Notes under the pieces: generated by a model
The model's input: only the letters and a program-made list of their open reading frames with translations
The model's database searches: none
What the model was told of the DNA's origin: nothing
In this document: positions 25,196 through 33,575 of the stretch, one piece after another
How the letters are laid out: each line of letters starts with the position of its first letter
Numbering within the stretch: the first letter of the stretch is position 1
Program-made: the position numbers and the translations under genes
From: Kribbella catacumbae DSM 19601
GTDB taxonomy: Bacteria > Actinomycetota > Actinomycetes > Propionibacteriales > Kribbellaceae
Assembly: GCF_000372465.1 (NCBI RefSeq)
Contig: NZ_AQUZ01000025.1
Location: 66,557 to 130,556, forward strand
Direction of reading: 5' to 3'
Length of the DNA stretch: 64,000 bases

Positions 25196-26124
25196 GCGGC
25201 CTCCGAGTTCAGTCCACGTAGGTAGATCAGCGAGAAGACGGCACCGATCAGCAACATCACCAGGGCGATCGCGGTGCCGTAGCCGATCTGGGAGAAGCTG
25301 AACGCCTGCTCGTACATGTACAGCGGCAGCGTCTGGCTCTTGGTGCCGGGCCCGCCGCGCGTCATCGCGTAGATCAGGCCGAACACGCTCAGCGTCTGCA
25401 GCGTGATCAGCATCAGGTTGGTCAAGATGGCGCGCGAGATCATCGGCAGCGTGACGAACAGCAGCCGCTTGTAGCCGACCGCGCCGTCCATCTCGGCCGA
25501 CTCCTCGATCTCCTTGGGTACTTCGCTCAGCGCCGCGGAGTACACCAGCATCGAGAACGCCGTACCGCGCCAGATGTTGGCCAGCGAGACCGCGATGATC
25601 GGTGCCGCGTACAACCAGTCCTGGCCGGGCAGGCCGACCTTGTGCAGGATCACGTTGAGCGTGCCGTCGTCGTTGAAGAACGCGCTGAGCAGGTACGCCG
25701 CGACCACCTCGGGCAGCACCCACGCGCCGATCACCGCGGTCCCGACGAAGTTGCGGACGATCCGGTTGGACCAGCGCATCAGCAGCGCCAGGCCGAGCCC
25801 GAGGGTGTTCTGCCCGATGATCGCGGAGATCAGGGTGAACACCAGGGTCAGCCAGATCGAGTTGGTGAAAGCGCTGCTGCCGAAGGCTTTGCGGAAGTTG
25901 TCCAGCCCGACGAACTGCACGTTCGCCGCTCCGGTCCCGGTCAGCGCCATGTTGGTGAACGCGGCATAGATGCAGTACAGGATCGGGCCGGCCAGGAAGA
26001 CCAGCATCAGCCCGATGGCCGGGGCCAACGGGAACATCTTCACGATCTTGGCGCCGCGCGGCGGCCCGTTCCGGCCGGCGCGCTTGCCGGTCGGAACGGG
26101 CACGGCGGAAGCAGATGTCGTCAC
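25192..26124 (-). CDS. carbohydrate ABC transporter permease (MalF type)
   Basis: 310 residues; a basic cytoplasmic N-terminus then six membrane segments, with the EAA-type loop EESAEMDGAVGYKRLLFVTLPMI (first part about 212). It pairs with the MalG-type permease downstream, overlapping by 4 bp, and follows the binding-protein gene by 26 bp. GTG 26124 is the start because it gives the expected cytoplasmic tail. Confidence 0.92.
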   Translation of the reverse strand: MTTSASAVPVPTGKRAGRNGPPRGAKIVKMFPLAPAIGLMLVFLAGPILYCIYAAFTNMALTGTGAANVQFVGLDNFRKAFGSSAFTNSIWLTLVFTLISAIIGQNTLGLGLALLMRWSNRIVRNFVGTAVIGAWVLPEVVAAYLLSAFFNDDGTLNVILHKVGLPGQDWLYAAPIIAVSLANIWRGTAFSMLVYSAALSEVPKEIEESAEMDGAVGYKRLLFVTLPMISRAILTNLMLITLQTLSVFGLIYAMTRGGPGTKSQTLPLYMYEQAFSFSQIGYGTAIALVMLLIGAVFSLIYLRGLNSEAA

Positions 26125-26150
26125 AGGGGAAACCCTTTCGGAGGCTCTGC

Positions 26151-27545
26151 TTACTGGCCTGTGGTCGTCTTGTCCTTGCCTACGATGCCTTCGACGGCCT
26201 CGTCATAGTTCTTCGCCGCCTCTTCGGGCGAGGACTGACCGGTCATCACGGCTTCCATCGCGGTGATGATCTCGTTCGAGACCTTCGGGTACTCCGGCAG
26301 CGCCGGGCGGTAGACGGTGACCGAGACCAGGTCGGTGAAGAACTGGGTGCTCTTCGCCGAGTTCTTGTAGCCGGCGTCGGAGGCGACGTCCTTGCGGACC
26401 GCGATCTGGGCGCCGTCGGTGGCGTACTTCGTCGCGTTCTTCTGCGTCTGCAGGGTCTTGATGAAGTTCCACGCGGCGTCCGGGGCCTTCGACTTGGCCG
26501 GGATCGCCCAGGTCCAGCCGCCGGACAGGCTGACCTTGCCCTTGCCGCTGCCGTCCTGGGTCGGCATCGCGGTCTGGCCGAGCACCTCGGTCCACTGCGG
26601 CCACGGCTTCGCGCCGGTCTTCAGCCAGTTGCTGTAGACCCACGAGCCGTCCAGCGCGATCGCCAGTTTGTTGCCCGGCAGCAGTTCGGTACCGACCTTG
26701 CTGCCCATGTTCGGGTCGAGTGCCTGCTTGGGCTGCGGCGCCAGACCTTCGGTGTAGATCGTCTTGATGAAGTTCAGCGAGTCCTTGAAGCCCTGGCTGC
26801 CGACGACCCACTTGCTCTGGTCGAAGTTGTACAGGGTGTCCTTGGTGCCATAGAGCAGCATCTCGAAGCCCTGCATGGCCGAGGCCTCACCCATCGGCTT
26901 GCCGGAGTACACGTTCATCGGGATGACGCCGGGGAGCTTCTGCTTCAGCGTCCGTGCGGTGGTCAGCACGTCGTCCCAGGTCTTCGGCTGCCAGTCCTCC
27001 GGCAGCCCGGCCTGCTTGAAGAGTTGCTTGTTGTACCACAGGGCCCTGGTGTCGGTGCCGTCCGGAATGCCGTATGTCTTGCCGTCCTGGCCCTTCGCGG
27101 CGCCCTTGGCGGTGTCTTCGAACTGGCTCCAGTCGCCCCAGTTCTTGATGTAGTCGTCGAGCGGCTTCAGGTACCCCGCCGTGATGTCGGAGTTGATCAG
27201 GAAGGTGTCCTCGTAGACGATGTCCGGCGCCGTGTTCGGCGAGCGCATCATCAGCTGGAGCTTGGTGTAGTAGTCGTTCTCACTCGCCACGATCGGCAGG
27301 ATCTCGACCTTCGAGCCAGGGTTGGCAGCCTCGTACTCCGCCTTCGCGCCGGTGAGGAAGGTCTTCATCACCGTGCCGGGCCCCCATTGCTGGTAGGCGA
27401 TCTTGATGTTCGCCGGGCCGGCGCTCTGGCTGCCGCCCGCATCCGGCGTTTTGGTCGTCGACCCCTGACCGCAGGCCGAGACCCCCAGCAGGAGCGTTCC
27501 GACGGCGAGTACACCCGCTCGCTTGAAACCGTTCTTCATGGCCAT
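26151..27545 (-). CDS. extracellular sugar-binding lipoprotein of an ABC importer
   Basis: About 464 residues. A lipoprotein signal peptide ends in the lipobox VSAC (about residue 25), followed by a Ser/Gly/Thr-rich linker and a family 1 solute-binding fold (Venus flytrap) with PDIVYEDTF and GSWVYSNW segments. It should deliver an oligosaccharide to the two permeases downstream. The sugar is not identifiable, since no glycosidase or regulator is adjacent. AAGGTGG lies just upstream of ATG 27545, which decides this start. A perfect palindrome (27651-27662) about 105 bp upstream may be the operator. Confidence 0.92.
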   Translation of the reverse strand: MAMKNGFKRAGVLAVGTLLLGVSACGQGSTTKTPDAGGSQSAGPANIKIAYQQWGPGTVMKTFLTGAKAEYEAANPGSKVEILPIVASENDYYTKLQLMMRSPNTAPDIVYEDTFLINSDITAGYLKPLDDYIKNWGDWSQFEDTAKGAAKGQDGKTYGIPDGTDTRALWYNKQLFKQAGLPEDWQPKTWDDVLTTARTLKQKLPGVIPMNVYSGKPMGEASAMQGFEMLLYGTKDTLYNFDQSKWVVGSQGFKDSLNFIKTIYTEGLAPQPKQALDPNMGSKVGTELLPGNKLAIALDGSWVYSNWLKTGAKPWPQWTEVLGQTAMPTQDGSGKGKVSLSGGWTWAIPAKSKAPDAAWNFIKTLQTQKNATKYATDGAQIAVRKDVASDAGYKNSAKSTQFFTDLVSVTVYRPALPEYPKVSNEIITAMEAVMTGQSSPEEAAKNYDEAVEGIVGKDKTTTGQ

Positions 27546-27650
27546 CACGTCCACCTTCGGGCAATCGTTGTCATCCCGGTATCACCGCTCAAACCCCCTG
27601 GGCTTTCCGTGACCGTAGGAGGCCAGGACCCGGGAAGTCAATGGTTGAGA

Positions 27651-27662
27651 GACAACGTTGTC
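27651..27662. promoter_or_regulatory. palindromic operator GACAACGTTGTC
   Basis: A perfect 12-bp palindrome with central CG, typical of LacI-family operators, located upstream of the sugar-binding protein gene. No regulator gene is close, so the controlling protein is presumably encoded elsewhere. Confidence 0.5.
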
Positions 27663-27725
27663 GCTGCCGTGACGCCGTCGCGCGGAGACCGGCCCGTAAC
27701 GATCCGGTCACCGCGCCGTCAACTG

Positions 27726-28745
27726 TCAGACGGTAACCAGCGACGCTTCGTGACGACCGTGTACGACGCTCCGGCTCCGGTCGCGCAGCGCTCCGAGCCC
27801 ACAGAGCCCCAGACCCAGTACCAGCCAGCAGCCGAGCACCAGGAACGACCCGCCCGAGCCCGCGCCGTCGAAGAAACTCACCGAGCGCAGCGCAGTACCG
27901 GCTGCTCCCGGCGGCAGCAGTTGGCCGAGCGCGCCCCAGCCGCTGGGCAGCATCTCCGGCGCGCTGGTCAGCCCGGATAGCGGGTTGCCGAGCAGCATCA
28001 TGATGGCCGCCCCGAGCCCGAGACCCGCGGTACCCAGCAACCACTCCAGGCCCAGCAGGGTCAGCGAGATTGCACCGATCGACAGCGCGATCACGCTCGC
28101 GTTGGCGACGTAGCTGCCTTCGAACGAGCCGAGCCAGAACTGCAGAACCGCAGCCAGCGCCAGTGCGCCGGTGATCGCAGAGGTGATCGCCCCGGCGACT
28201 CGGCGCGCGCCACCCTTCACCAGCTGGGTCAGCAGTGCGGCGCCGAGGATGCCGCCGAGTACGAGCGGCAGAGCACCCGCCGCAAGGCCTGCGCCACGTG
28301 GGTCATCGGCCGGCAACGGAACCACGTCAGTCACCTTCGGGGGCTGCATGCCGGGATTCGCGGCCGCGAGCCGCGCCGACAGTTGGGTCAGGACCTGCGC
28401 GACCGCCGGACCGCCGGCCGATGCCGTGAGCAGCTCGGGAGCCTGCTGGTCGAGCACTAGTGCGCCATACACCTCGCGGTCCTCGATCGCCTTGACGGCC
28501 GCGGCCCGGTCCGGCACCGCGGTGATCTCGAATCCACCGGGCATCGCTTGCTCGAGACTGCTCTGCGCCGTGGCGACCGCCTGGGCCGGTCCGGCCAGAG
28601 CCAGCGGCAGATCGCGCGGCTCCGAGCGGGCGGCCGGCCAGGCGAACGCGATCAGCAGGACCGTCAGCACCGCGGTCAGCAGGGCGACGACGACCAGCAC
28701 CGGGGGACTGCGGTGACCCTCGGCGGAGGGTTGGTCAGTGGACAT
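27726..28745 (-). CDS. multi-pass membrane protein resembling ABC-2-type/YhgE-like permeases
   Basis: 339 residues. One helix near the N-terminus (about 16-38), a soluble part of about 120 residues including RDLPLALAGPAQAVATAQSSLEQ (first part about 43), then five or six helices (about 160-325). This plan (helix, extracellular domain, helix bundle) resembles DUF3533/YhgE-type ABC-2 permeases. It diverges from a TetR gene with two matching inverted sites between them, so it is probably a regulated efflux-like component. No ATPase gene is adjacent. Confidence 0.7.
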   Translation of the reverse strand: MSTDQPSAEGHRSPPVLVVVALLTAVLTVLLIAFAWPAARSEPRDLPLALAGPAQAVATAQSSLEQAMPGGFEITAVPDRAAAVKAIEDREVYGALVLDQQAPELLTASAGGPAVAQVLTQLSARLAAANPGMQPPKVTDVVPLPADDPRGAGLAAGALPLVLGGILGAALLTQLVKGGARRVAGAITSAITGALALAAVLQFWLGSFEGSYVANASVIALSIGAISLTLLGLEWLLGTAGLGLGAAIMMLLGNPLSGLTSAPEMLPSGWGALGQLLPPGAAGTALRSVSFFDGAGSGGSFLVLGCWLVLGLGLCGLGALRDRSRSVVHGRHEASLVTV

Positions 28746-28773
28746 CTCGGGTCAGCTCCTCGTTGTGGAAACC

Positions 28774-28838
28774 GAATGATCGTTCTTTATTGATCCGAGC
28801 CTGCAGGGTGGGCTTCGAGTTGTCAAGAACGGACATTC
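28774..28838. promoter_or_regulatory. paired TetR operator candidates in the divergent promoter
   Basis: GAATGATCGTTC (28774-28785) and GAACGGACATTC (28827-28838) are reverse complements of each other with two mismatches, and each resembles a palindrome. They sit between the TetR gene and the membrane protein gene, the classic layout for a regulator controlling its neighbour and itself. Confidence 0.6.
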
Positions 28839-28854
28839 GTTTTATGTTCACAGC

Positions 28855-29472
28855 ATGCCCAAGGTTTCGGACCAGCATCGCGCCAACCGCCGCCGCCAGA
28901 TCATCGTGGCCGCGCGCCGGTGCGTGATCGAGCAGGGTTTCCACAAGACGACGATGGCCGACGTGATCCGGGAGTCCGGGCTGTCGGCCGGCGCGGTCTA
29001 CGGCTACTTCAAGAGCAAGGACGAGATCGTCGCGGCGATCGCCGACGACGCGCTGAGCACGATCGACGAGCTCTTCGACCGGATCCTGGCGGTCGAGGAG
29101 CCGCTCAGCCCGGCGACGGCGATCCGGGCCGCCCTGGAACACATCATCCGGCTCGCCGAGCAACCCGAAGGTGACATCACCCGGGTGGGGATCCAGGCCT
29201 GGGCCGAGGCGTTGCACAACGAGACGATCATGGCGATCGCTTCATCGAAGTACCGGTTGGTGCGTGGGAGATTCGTCGAGGTGGTCGAGCGGGCGCAGAA
29301 GGACGGCACGATCGACCCGGGCACGGATCCGCAGTACGTCGCGCAGGTTCTGTTCGGACTGCTGCCCGGATTCTTGGTGCAGCGGCTGATCCTCGGCGAC
29401 GTAACCGTGGAGAGCTACTCGGCCGGCCTGGCGGCGCTGCTACCGCCGCAGCCTGATCGCAAACCGATCTAG
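28855..29472 (+). CDS. TetR/AcrR family transcriptional regulator
   Basis: 205 residues. The N-terminal helix-turn-helix (about 10-56) includes HKTTMADVIRESGLSAGAVYGYFKSKDEI (middle part about 28-45), very typical of the family. The C-terminal ligand domain is helical. TATGTT lies 7 nt before ATG 28855, suggesting a leaderless message. It most likely represses the divergent membrane protein gene through the sites at 28774 and 28827; the inducer is unknown. Confidence 0.93.
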   Translation: MPKVSDQHRANRRRQIIVAARRCVIEQGFHKTTMADVIRESGLSAGAVYGYFKSKDEIVAAIADDALSTIDELFDRILAVEEPLSPATAIRAALEHIIRLAEQPEGDITRVGIQAWAEALHNETIMAIASSKYRLVRGRFVEVVERAQKDGTIDPGTDPQYVAQVLFGLLPGFLVQRLILGDVTVESYSAGLAALLPPQPDRKPI

Positions 29473-29493
29473 GGCAGGTCTACTCCCCCGGCT

Positions 29494-29553
29494 GCGGCGG
29501 GCGGCGGGCGGCGGGCGGCGGGCGGCGGGCGGCGGGCGGCGGGCGGCGGGCGG
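29494..29553 (+). repeat. 8 tandem copies of the heptamer GCGGCGG
   Basis: Eight perfect copies occupy 29494-29549, and a partial copy follows. The tract lies between the TetR stop and a small membrane protein gene. Such a tract is prone to slippage and may vary between strains. Confidence 0.9.
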
Positions 29554-29585
29554 GGAACGATTGCCTGCCTGCCGACGTCTTTCGG

Positions 29586-29819
29586 GTGGAGGTGAGACCG
29601 ATCGGCGACATCTGGATTCTGTTGGTGAGCATGGGCTTGGTGGTCGGCTTTCTCGGCCTGCTCGCCTGGGCCTCGGCCCGCTCCCGGCGGCGCGGTATCG
29701 GCGCCTCGATGATGGGCCCGTTCGAGGAGATGTACCACCCGGCGGCGGCTCAATCACACGTCGAACTCCGGCTCCAGACCGAACGCAAGAAGCCGTTGCC
29801 GTCGCCCGAGGATCTCTGA
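29586..29819 (+). CDS. small single-pass membrane protein
   Basis: 77 residues: a membrane helix at about 9-30 (IWILLVSMGLVVGFLGLLAW), then a basic stretch SARSRRR and a hydrophilic tail with GPFEEMYHP. I do not recognise the family. GTG 29586 is used; GTG 29592 is an in-frame alternative. The composition and codon use look real and the region is otherwise empty, but the existence of the gene rests on the reading frame alone. Confidence 0.55.
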   Translation: MEVRPIGDIWILLVSMGLVVGFLGLLAWASARSRRRGIGASMMGPFEEMYHPAAAQSHVELRLQTERKKPLPSPEDL

Positions 29820-30086
29820 TCCGCGAAAACTGAGGGCTTGTGCGACTTCGCGACTGCGCGCGATTCAGGATGTGACCGAAGGCTTGAGACTCGCGGCCTA
29901 CCTTCAGCACCGACGACTGGACGGAGCCGCTGGTGCACCAGGTGCGGGCCGGCTTCCGTAGCTACCTCCTCCGCGAAGAGGGGACTTAGCACTACCCCTT
30001 GAGGCTGCCCAGCTCCCTGGGGGCGGCGTCTGCGTCTCCGTAGCGTCTGTCTCGTCAGTCGGGAAAGAAACTTCAAGGGGCGAACC

Positions 30087-30911
30087 ATGGGGCGCAAGCG
30101 GGAACAAATCAGCAGGTCGAACGACTCGGTCGTCCTGCAGGACGTACGCCGGGTCTACGGCCGCGGCGGCAACGCGGTCACGGCGTTGGACGGCATCAGC
30201 ATCAGCTTCGCGCGGGGCACCTTCACCGCCGTGATGGGCCCGTCGGGCTCCGGCAAGAGCACCTTCCTGCACTGCGCTGCAGGACTCGACCGGCCGACCT
30301 CCGGCACGGTGGCGATCGACGACGTACCGCTGGCCGGCCTGAACGAGCGGCAGCTAACCGAGCTGCGCCGGGAGCGGATCGGCTTCGTCTTCCAGTCGTT
30401 CAACCTGCTGCCCGCGCTGACGGTCTGGCAGAACGTCACGCTGCCGCAGGAGCTCGACGGGCGCCGCACGAACAAGGCCGCCGTCCGCGAGGTGCTGGAC
30501 CGCGTCGGCCTCGGCGGCAAGCACAAGAGCCGCCCGGGCGAACTGTCCGGCGGCCAGCAGCAGCGCGTCGCGATCGCCCGCGCCCTGGTCGCGCGGCCCG
30601 CGGTCATCTTCGCCGACGAACCGACCGGTGCACTGGACACCCAGACCGCCGCCGATGTGCTCGACCTGCTCCGCGAGCCCGTCCGTACTCAGGGCCAGAC
30701 CGTGGTGATGGTGACCCACGACCCGGTCGCGGCGTCGTACGCCGACCAGGTGGTCTTCCTCGCTGACGGCGTCCTGGCCGGCAGCATGCTCGCGCCGACC
30801 GCCGAGCAGGTCGCCGACCGCCTCACCCATCTCGGCGCCCGCGCCGCCCGCGCTGCTCGGGCAGCATCCGCGGCCGGGGATGCCTTCGCAGCCGGGGCGG
30901 TCGCCCGATGA
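30087..30911 (+). CDS. ABC transporter ATP-binding protein (MacB/LolD type)
   Basis: 274 residues with Walker A GPSGSGKST (51-59), Q-loop FVFQSFNLLPAL, signature LSGGQQQR (about 153), Walker B VIFADEPTGALD and an H-loop VTHDP. The FQSFNLLP stretch is typical of ATPases paired with FtsX-like permeases. The C-terminus is an Ala/Arg-rich tail outside the usual domain. AAGGGG precedes ATG 30087. It overlaps the permease gene by 4 bp. Confidence 0.95.
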   Translation: MGRKREQISRSNDSVVLQDVRRVYGRGGNAVTALDGISISFARGTFTAVMGPSGSGKSTFLHCAAGLDRPTSGTVAIDDVPLAGLNERQLTELRRERIGFVFQSFNLLPALTVWQNVTLPQELDGRRTNKAAVREVLDRVGLGGKHKSRPGELSGGQQQRVAIARALVARPAVIFADEPTGALDTQTAADVLDLLREPVRTQGQTVVMVTHDPVAASYADQVVFLADGVLAGSMLAPTAEQVADRLTHLGARAARAARAASAAGDAFAAGAVAR

Positions 30912-33412
30912 TGCGCCTCGCCGTCCGCACCTTGCGCTACCGCAAGAGCGGCTTCCTCGCGACCTTCGTCGCGGTTGTCTTCGGTACTGCGATCGTGCTC
31001 GCCTGCGGTGGCCTGATGGAGACCGGGATCCGCTCCAATGTTCCGGCCGAGCGGCTGGCGGCGGCGCCGATCGTTGTCACCGGCAAGCTCACACATCTGC
31101 GCCCGGGCCACGAGGACGCCACGCCGCTCACCGAGCAGGTCGGCGTCGCCGATTCGGTGGCAGCAAAGATCCGTTCCCTGGAAGGCGTTACGGGCGTCGT
31201 CGGCGACCAGACCTTCCCCGCACCCGTTGCCCAAGGCCCCGGCTTCAGCAAAGGCGAAGGCCACAACTGGGCGTCCGCAGTGCTGGCACCCTTCAACCTA
31301 ACTTCCGGTACTGCGCCTCGCCACGGCGAGGTCGTACTCGACTCGACAACCGCGCAACAGCTCGGCGCGAAGCCCGGCGGCAAGGTGGACCTGCTGGTCG
31401 GTGGCCAGCAGACCTCCTTCGCCGTAAGCGGTATCGCCTCCGGGCCGGCCGGGCACACGTTCTTCGCGGAGGAAGAGGCGAGCCGTTTCGCCAACCGCCC
31501 TGGACAGTACGCGGCGCTCGGCGTACTGGTTGCTCCTGGCACCGACCTGAAGTCCTTGCAGAAGAAGATCGAGGCGTCTGCCGACGTGTCCGCACTGTCA
31601 GGTCTCGATCGCGGGCTGGTCGAGCACCCGGGCGCGGCGACCAGCAAGGTCACGCTGATCTCGGTCGCGGGCTCGTTCGGTGGCATCGCGGCGCTGACGA
31701 TGATGTTCGTGGTCGCGTCGACCCTGGCGCTCGCCGCCCAGCACCGGCAGCGCGAGTTCGCGTTGCTCCGCAGCATCGGGACGACGCCCGGTCAGGTCCG
31801 GCGGATGATCTTGGGCGAGGCGATGATGGTGTCGCTGCCCGCGGTTCTCGTCGGCGTGATCCCTGGGGCATTGCTCGGCCGTTTCCTCTTCGATCGGCTG
31901 TCCTCGAACGGCGTCGCGTCGCCCGACGTGACCTTTTATCAAGGTCTGATCCCGTTCGCGGCCGGCGCGGGAGCCGCAGTACTGGCTGCTGTCGGTGCCG
32001 CACTGCTCGCAGGCCGCCGATCGGCGAAGATCCGGCCGGTCGAGGCGTTGGTCGAGGCTTCGCTGCAGAACAAGTGGTTCAGCTGGACGCGGCTCGTGAT
32101 CGGGCTTCTCTTCCTCGGCGGCGGTGTGGCGCTGATGATCGTGACGGCCGCCGTGATGACCGGGCCGCTGGCCGGTGCGACCGCAGGCCCAGCGGTGCTC
32201 TGCTGGGCGATCGGCCTCGCACTACTCGGACCGGTGGCCACCAAGCTCGTACTCGCCATCATCCGCTGGCCCCTGTACGCCGTGAGCCGGGTGAACGGCC
32301 GACTCGCGATCCTCAACGTGACGGCGCGATCGGTAGCGATGTCGGCCGCGGTGATGCCGGTCATGCTCGCCGTCGGGATCGCCACCGCCAACATCTACAT
32401 GCAGACGACCCAGGTGGATGCGGCCGAGAAGGCCTTCACCAAGGAGCTTCGTGCCGACGCAGTACTCGTCTCGACCGCCGCTGGCCTGTCCCCGTCGCTG
32501 CTCCCCCAGGTGCAAGCGCTGCCGGGTGTGGCGAGCGCCTCCGCCTACATCACCAGCACGGGCGTCATCGACGAACCACGCAACGCACCCTTCGACGAGG
32601 ACGGCGCTCTGCTGCAAGGCATCACGGCCCAGGGTCCGGACGGCGCCGCGCCGGTGCGCCTGACCTCGGGCTCACTCGAAGGGCTGAGCGGCAACACGGT
32701 CGCTCTGCCGGATCGGGTGGCGGAGAAGATCCAGCGTGGCATCGGGACTTCGATCAAGATGACGTTGGGCGATGGGGCTTCGGTGGACCTGCGAGTGGTC
32801 GCGACGTTCGCTGCCGAACCCGGCTACGAGAGCATCGTGCTTCCGGCCGAACTGCTCGCCGCTCATACAACCAACCGGTTGGTACCGCAGATCCTGGTGC
32901 GGGCCGAGCCCGGCGCATCGATCGGCCCCGCGCTGGCCAAGCTCGCGGCGGCGACTCCCGGCGTACAGGTTGCTGATCGGGAGGCGTTGATCGCGGGCAA
33001 CGGCGAGGACCTGCAGACGCAGGCCTGGGTGAACTATCTGCTGGTGGGCATGCTGATCGCCTATACCGCGGTCTCGGTGGTCAACACGTTGGCCTCGGCA
33101 ACGGTCCGGCGGCGGCGCGAGTTCGGTCTGCAGCGACTGACCGGCTCGACCCGCGGACAGGTACTACGGATGCTGAGCACCGAAGGCGTACTAGTAGCGC
33201 TGGCCGGCATCGTGCTCGGCACTCTGGTGGCGCTGGCGACCCTGCTCCCCTTCGCATCGGCCGTCTCCACCTCAGCACGTCCCTCGGGCCCGATCTGGAT
33301 CTACTTGGTCATCATCGCGATCGCCTTCGCCCTGACCATGCTCTCCACCCTGATCCCCGCCACCAGCACCCTCACCACCCGCCCCGCCGAAGCCGCCGCC
33401 CGCGCGGACTGA
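30908..33412 (+). CDS. FtsX-like ABC transporter permease
   Basis: 834 residues, two FtsX units. Helices occur near 15-38, 245-285, 300-330 and 350-370, then a second half with large extracellular part (about 490-690) and helices near 705-730, 755-785 and 795-815. RRREFGLQRLTGSTRGQVLRML (about 735) is the typical cytoplasmic coupling segment. With the ATPase it should form a MacB-like system that moves lipids, peptides or drugs, or transmits signals. Its 3' end is repeated twice more just downstream (see repeats). Confidence 0.93.
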   Translation: MMRLAVRTLRYRKSGFLATFVAVVFGTAIVLACGGLMETGIRSNVPAERLAAAPIVVTGKLTHLRPGHEDATPLTEQVGVADSVAAKIRSLEGVTGVVGDQTFPAPVAQGPGFSKGEGHNWASAVLAPFNLTSGTAPRHGEVVLDSTTAQQLGAKPGGKVDLLVGGQQTSFAVSGIASGPAGHTFFAEEEASRFANRPGQYAALGVLVAPGTDLKSLQKKIEASADVSALSGLDRGLVEHPGAATSKVTLISVAGSFGGIAALTMMFVVASTLALAAQHRQREFALLRSIGTTPGQVRRMILGEAMMVSLPAVLVGVIPGALLGRFLFDRLSSNGVASPDVTFYQGLIPFAAGAGAAVLAAVGAALLAGRRSAKIRPVEALVEASLQNKWFSWTRLVIGLLFLGGGVALMIVTAAVMTGPLAGATAGPAVLCWAIGLALLGPVATKLVLAIIRWPLYAVSRVNGRLAILNVTARSVAMSAAVMPVMLAVGIATANIYMQTTQVDAAEKAFTKELRADAVLVSTAAGLSPSLLPQVQALPGVASASAYITSTGVIDEPRNAPFDEDGALLQGITAQGPDGAAPVRLTSGSLEGLSGNTVALPDRVAEKIQRGIGTSIKMTLGDGASVDLRVVATFAAEPGYESIVLPAELLAAHTTNRLVPQILVRAEPGASIGPALAKLAAATPGVQVADREALIAGNGEDLQTQAWVNYLLVGMLIAYTAVSVVNTLASATVRRRREFGLQRLTGSTRGQVLRMLSTEGVLVALAGIVLGTLVALATLLPFASAVSTSARPSGPIWIYLVIIAIAFALTMLSTLIPATSTLTTRPAEAAARAD

Positions 33413-33510
33413 CCCCCACCCCACCACCCAACCCGCCGAGGCAGCCGCGCGCGCCAACTGACCCACCGTCCACCACCCGACCCGCCGAGGCCGCCAGTTG
33501 CGCCGACTGA
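33374..33510 (+). repeat. three tandem copies of the FtsX gene 3' end, stop codon included
   Basis: Similar 39-nt segments at 33374-33412, 33423-33461 and 33472-33510 recur at exactly 49 bp. Read in their own frames they give TTRPAEAAARAD, TTQPAEAAARAN and TTRPAEAASCAD, each followed by TGA. Only the first is in the gene. This looks like a tandem duplication followed by divergence. Confidence 0.85.
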
Positions 33511-33535
33511 CCTCCGCGACGGCACCTCGGCGAAC

Positions 33536-33575
33536 AACCAGCCGGATCGCGCACAGCGTGATCCGGCTGGTTCTT
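33536..33575. terminator. hairpin terminator between convergent genes
   Basis: A perfect 13-bp stem, 33536-33548 with 33560-33572, followed by TTCTT on the plus strand. It separates the FtsX permease (+) from the FMN reductase gene (-), whose stop codon is at its edge. Confidence 0.85.

Noticed and set aside
26115..27980. 621-codon frame on the plus strand
   Set aside because: Antisense to the sugar-binding lipoprotein gene; no motif.
29494..29553. CRISPR-like array
   Set aside because: Short uninterrupted tandem heptamers without spacers; the arrays at 52250 and 63423 are also uninterrupted. No cas genes are present.
30880..32976. 698-codon frame on the plus strand
   Set aside because: Out-of-frame shadow of the FtsX permease gene; Arg-rich and without domains.
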